Of a DNA stretch of 53,929 nucleotides, positions 50,529 to 53,929 are shown piece by piece (positions within the stretch are counted from its first letter, which is position 1; the number at the start of each line of letters is the position of its first letter). The position numbers were made by a program, and so were the translations under genes. The DNA comes from Chloroflexota bacterium (lineage in GTDB: Bacteria; Chloroflexota; Anaerolineae; Anaerolineales; E44-bin32): NCBI GenBank assembly GCA_022561385.1, contig JADFRG010000019.1, positions 1 through 53,929 of the forward strand, written 5' to 3'. The notes below the pieces were generated by a model. That model was not told where the DNA came from, searched no databases, and saw only the letters and a program-made list of their open reading frames with translations.

Positions 50529-53510
50529 TTAGGGATTGCCTGACTTTATGAGGGAAATGCGCTCTCGAACCTCGGGCTGATTCGGATCAAACCCCAGGGA
50601 AATCTCCAGTTCCATCAAGGCTTCAGAGTCTCTGCCCATCATCTGGTAGATGACGGCCAAGTTATTGCGCGCGAGAGCGTAAGTTCGGTTAATCGCGATG
50701 ATGTCTATAAACTTGGCCTCCGCCTGTTCTAATTGCCCAGTATTCCCATATAGCACACCAAGCTCGAGTTGGGATCCCAGATCGTCGGGATTGAGCTCTA
50801 CCGCGGCCTCCAATTCTGAGATCGCCTCCTCGTCTATCGCTTGTTGATCACCGAGGTTTGCCAGAAAGAGGAGAGCCGACGCATTCAAGGGATCTAACTC
50901 AAAGGCCGTTTCAAACTCTTCGATCGCAGCACTGGAAATCCCCCGATTGAGGAAAGACTGGCCCTGAATAACGTGAGCCCTAGCCTCAACATAAATCCGC
51001 AGATTATCCAGAACGGCAAATTGATCTGATGGAGTGCCGGCGATGTTCTCGAGCAGCGGTTCAATACTCGAGCGGTAATTTTCCAGGAGCTCCAGATTCG
51101 CGCTCACGGTATTTGCAAATAAACTCTTGGGGGCTGAGAATTCCAGGATTGGCCTGTCGTCTGTATGTAGCACAGCCCCAGCCGAAAAGGCCGCCACTGA
51201 GGATTCGTCCATGACAAAATAACTGAGTAACCTCAATGGATCGCTCAGGCCCACACGGCCCAAATCATCTCGTATCTCGGGTCTGCCCATCTGTTTTACT
51301 AGCCGTGCAAAATCGATCTTCAACGGCTGCTGGGTGCCTACCAAATAGATGTCCAATGCATAATCGCTCTGCCATACGGTAGTGTGAGGGAAGACAGCCT
51401 GAAAGGTCGCTATCACTGTCCTCAGATCCTGCTCACTCATGCCGTAGGTATGAGCCCATTGGAACATGATCCCCCCGGGCGCCAACTTCTCTCTATAGGC
51501 TTCGTATTGTTCCCTCGTGAAAAGGTTCGAGACACCCGATATCCATGGATTAGAGGGCTCGGCGGTGATCACGTCATACTTGTTCTGGGAGGTCAAGACA
51601 TGATGCCGAGCGTCATCCACCACTAGTTGCAGCCGGGGATCATCCAATGCCTGGTGATTGGCCTCGGAGAAATATTCCGCGGCTTCAACCACGGCCGGCT
51701 CGATCTCAACCGCCTCTACACTATCGATGGGGTACTGCTCGACGGCTCCCAGTGTCATGCCGCTGCCCAGTCCCACGACGAGAACCCGCTTCGGATCTGG
51801 GTGCAGCAGCATGGGTAAGTGGCCGAGGACAAGTTCGGTGTCGGAATCAATTCCCGTGGAGGCACCCGTCTTGCCGTTTATTTGGAGAGACAGATGATCG
51901 CCTGAGCGCGACACGGCTACTGTAGCGGTTAGCCCTTCACGGTAGAAGAGCTGCTCCCCGGCGACCATCATCTCCCTCGCGCGGCTCAGATCATCCTCCT
52001 CAAGGAATACATCCGCATACACATACACACCGCTGCCCATGATTTGGGGATCCCAGCGTGGGATCGCGACGCCGACAACCAGTCCTGCCGCCGCAAGGCT
52101 TACCGCGGCCGTCTTCCACGACGGTCGAGATCGAGGATCGGCTACCAGGAAGGTTGCTCCAACCGCCAGATACAACAGACCGGCGATCAGAATACTGGTT
52201 TGTAGACCCACCCATGGGATGAGCAAGAAGCCCGTCGCCAGCGGACCGATGACGGCCCCAGCTGTGTTCGCGAAATAGAGCACCCCGATGGACCATCCTA
52301 GTTGTTTCAAATCACCGGCATATGCTTTTGCTGCGATTGGGAATGTGGTTCCCATCAAGGTCGTCGGCACTAAAATGGCGACCATTACCAGGGCAAGCTC
52401 CAACCCTTGCATGGCCCAGAAAGAGCCTTCACTCAACCGGTATGCTTCCAGAAACCAGAAAGGCAGCTGCTCCATGAAAGAGATCATGATCATGACCGAT
52501 GCAAAGAGCAGAAACTCGACGATGGCGAGCAACCGCCAGGGCGTGCCCCCTCGATGCAAGAACTTGGTGGCGATCAGGCTGCCCAGGGCAATGCCCAACA
52601 GAAACCCGGCCAAGATTGTGCTGAAGGCATAGACCGAACTGCCCAGCACCATGGTCAGCACACGCGTCCATGAGACTTCCAGGCTGATGGTGGCGAAGCC
52701 GGTTAGACCCATCCCGACCAGCAGGATGATTTGCATATGGGGTTGGTTTACGTTGGGTTCAAAACTCTTTCGCTTGCGGCGCATCTTGCCTTCGGCTTTG
52801 CTTTTCGAGGGATCGACCTGGCTTTCTACCCACGTCTGGTGTTCCCTCCCATATTTGCGCTGAAGCCCCCAGGCTACGATCCCGACCGCGATGTTGACCA
52901 ACGCTGCGCCATATATCGTTCCAGAGATCCCCAACCATACGATCAAGACATATCCCGCAAGCAGCGCGCCTACTGCGCCCCCCAGGGTATTGAGGGAGTT
53001 CAACTGGGCCACGCGACTGCCGATGACTGTCCGGCTGCGGCTGAGGAACCTCACCATCACAGGGAGCGTCCCACCCATAAGGATGGTGGGCACGAGCAAA
53101 ACACTAGCGACCATGACGATGGTCAACCAACCCAGTTCCAGCACCCTGGGATTGCTCTGTGCCAGGGATATTTGCAGCGAGCCTATTTGCCCTATTAGTG
53201 CGGGAGTCAGCAGTGCATACAATCCAATCGCAAGCTCGAGGAGCGCAAACATGAGGAGCGGCTTCTTCGCCCGGTCTGCCATCCTGCCAAAGATGAGGCT
53301 GCCAAGAGCCAGGCCGCCCATGAAGACCGCCACAACCGTGCTAATGCTGTGTAGCGTGGTGCCGAAAACCAGGGTGAGCTGGCGGGTCCACACCACCTGA
53401 TAAATCAGGCCGGCCAGGCCCGAGAAGAAGAAACACCCCAGCACGGCATAGAGCACGGGTTGGGATAGGCTTTCCTTATCCGTGGCTCTTCTATTGCGTT
53501 TGGACTTCAT
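50529..53510 (-). CDS. MFS-type/spermidine-synthase-like fusion with TPR tail
   Basis: 993 residues from ATG at 53510; a start at 53558 is possible. About 14 membrane segments (15-500) in two similar halves, each starting with a GLAGLIYQVVWTR or GFATISLEVSWTR motif. Then a spermidine-synthase-like SAM fold (about 545-760) with VVGLGSGMTLGAVEQYP, VEIEPAVVEAA and DDARHHVL, and TPR repeats (about 870-985: AIEEFETAFELDPLNA, QLELGVLYGNTGQLEQAEAK). Family members may make or move an aminopropylated or methylated product; not known. No partner genes adjacent. Confidence 0.85.
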   Translation of the reverse strand: MKSKRNRRATDKESLSQPVLYAVLGCFFFSGLAGLIYQVVWTRQLTLVFGTTLHSISTVVAVFMGGLALGSLIFGRMADRAKKPLLMFALLELAIGLYALLTPALIGQIGSLQISLAQSNPRVLELGWLTIVMVASVLLVPTILMGGTLPVMVRFLSRSRTVIGSRVAQLNSLNTLGGAVGALLAGYVLIVWLGISGTIYGAALVNIAVGIVAWGLQRKYGREHQTWVESQVDPSKSKAEGKMRRKRKSFEPNVNQPHMQIILLVGMGLTGFATISLEVSWTRVLTMVLGSSVYAFSTILAGFLLGIALGSLIATKFLHRGGTPWRLLAIVEFLLFASVMIMISFMEQLPFWFLEAYRLSEGSFWAMQGLELALVMVAILVPTTLMGTTFPIAAKAYAGDLKQLGWSIGVLYFANTAGAVIGPLATGFLLIPWVGLQTSILIAGLLYLAVGATFLVADPRSRPSWKTAAVSLAAAGLVVGVAIPRWDPQIMGSGVYVYADVFLEEDDLSRAREMMVAGEQLFYREGLTATVAVSRSGDHLSLQINGKTGASTGIDSDTELVLGHLPMLLHPDPKRVLVVGLGSGMTLGAVEQYPIDSVEAVEIEPAVVEAAEYFSEANHQALDDPRLQLVVDDARHHVLTSQNKYDVITAEPSNPWISGVSNLFTREQYEAYREKLAPGGIMFQWAHTYGMSEQDLRTVIATFQAVFPHTTVWQSDYALDIYLVGTQQPLKIDFARLVKQMGRPEIRDDLGRVGLSDPLRLLSYFVMDESSVAAFSAGAVLHTDDRPILEFSAPKSLFANTVSANLELLENYRSSIEPLLENIAGTPSDQFAVLDNLRIYVEARAHVIQGQSFLNRGISSAAIEEFETAFELDPLNASALLFLANLGDQQAIDEEAISELEAAVELNPDDLGSQLELGVLYGNTGQLEQAEAKFIDIIAINRTYALARNNLAVIYQMMGRDSEALMELEISLGFDPNQPEVRERISLIKSGNP

Positions 53511-53756
53511 ATTGAAATCAAGGGCATGGGGAGATGGGCGCACGAAGCCTAAGAGCATTGTCTGGGCATGGCAAACGAAGACGAAGGTTCATAGAGATGT
53601 GAAGTGGGTCGCCCCAGGAACAGCGTGATTTCGTCAATCTTCGCCCTAATCCTCGTACTTCCCTGCCTTCTGAGCAACGAGACACACTTCCTATCCCAAT
53701 CCGATTTGGGAACGCATGATCTTGCCAGGGACTCTAATAAATAGCGTCGATGCCCC

Positions 53757-53833
53757 AATCAACCCGCACCTATAAGCAAAAACCCAGTGCAGGCAGCTCG
53801 CACTTGCTTCGCAAGTACAAGCAGCCGTTAGAT
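53757..53833 (+). repeat. attC-like site at the right end
   Basis: AATCAAC (53757-53763) and GTTAGAT (53827-53833, a perfect GTTRRRY) bound a 77-bp segment with an internal hairpin ACTTGC-TTC-GCAAGT (53803-53817). The rest of the 381 bases from 53511 to 53891 shows no convincing gene. The arms do not resemble copies A and B at the left end. Confidence 0.35.
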
Positions 53834-53891
53834 GCTACGGGGGGAATTGAAAATATGGCCTGCTGCGTAAAAGCTCCAAAAGGAGGTAGCA

Positions 53892-53929
53892 ATGGATACC
53901 GCCGCGCCCCGCAATATTGAGCCTAGCCT
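53892..53929 (+). CDS. Hypothetical protein, N-terminal fragment (runs off the window)
   Basis: AGGAGGT lies four bases before an ATG at 53892; the frame reads MDTAAPRNIEPS to the last base. Strong ribosome binding site, but only 12 residues visible and no family can be given. It follows the attC-like site in the orientation of a cassette gene. Confidence 0.5.
   Translation, partial: MDTAAPRNIEPS

Noticed and set aside
53549..53758. 69-codon minus-strand frame near the right end
   Set aside because: No ribosome binding site or recognisable domain; it overlaps the attC-like segment and the start region of the MFS fusion.
1..53929. CRISPR array, prophage or transposase gene
   Set aside because: No regularly spaced repeats, phage structural genes or transposase motifs were seen anywhere in the window.

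Overview
The window is a contiguous piece of bacterial chromosome of moderately high G+C content, dense with core housekeeping genes. Gene content and architectures fit a Chloroflexota-like bacterium best: tandem LysM-M23 lipoproteins, a DHH-CBS-nucleotidyltransferase fusion, an MFS/spermidine-synthase/TPR fusion and a very large SecA. This taxon is inferred from proteins only; no rRNA gene is present.

Layout. 1-4.2 kb is an accessory stretch of minus-strand genes (an unfinished gene, a possible UDG-fold protein, a HEPN-type protein, a membrane protein) separated by attC-like repeats at 104-192, 998-1087 and, degenerate, 2357-2429. 4.2-8.3 kb holds a small orphan gene and a minus-strand operon moaC / moaD-moaE fusion / threonine synthase / fabF. 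8.35-12.2 kb runs rightwards: consensus promoter, rpmF, fabD, a flippase-like membrane protein and an LCP lipoprotein. 12.2-15.9 kb has a catalytically degenerate tyrosine recombinase, a DUF47 protein, era and an overlapping orphan DNA methyltransferase. 15.9-23.3 kb is the conserved nusA-ylxR-infB-rbfA-nrnA-truB-ribF operon on the minus strand. 23.5-28.1 kb is an operon of three overlapping LysM-M23 lipoprotein genes. 28.3-31.5 kb holds an acetyltransferase and an A-adding-type tRNA nucleotidyltransferase with DHH and CBS domains, followed by an orphan ABC solute-binding lipoprotein, lipM and ylxP.

34-38 kb is signalling: a receiver-only regulator diverges from an operon of two histidine kinases and an OmpR-type regulator; the first kinase carries a zinc ribbon and an MshEN-like domain. 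37.9-42.7 kb has a double-HTH regulator, a TPR protein, a double GNAT, pduO, a ComEA-like protein, mutM and a membrane-anchored protein. 42.6-48.7 kb is minus strand: a metallo-beta-lactamase fold protein, a palindromic REP-like element, adenosine deaminase and a 1327-residue SecA. After a tRNA-Leu(UAA) come small poorly known genes, a zinc-ribbon membrane protein split by a homopolymer frameshift, a 993-residue MFS/spermidine-synthase-like/TPR protein, another attC-like site and the first codons of a further gene.

Cross-cutting signal: several genes (era, lipM, pduO, mutM, and almost secA) have a -10 element only 6-11 nt before the start codon, and the tRNA-Leu promoter puts +1 at the mature 5' end. 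This suggests leaderless transcription is common here. The strongest candidates for new biology are the attC-like cassette array with its HEPN gene, the kinase with an MshEN domain, the triple LysM-M23 operon, the oversized SecA and the leaderless promoters.
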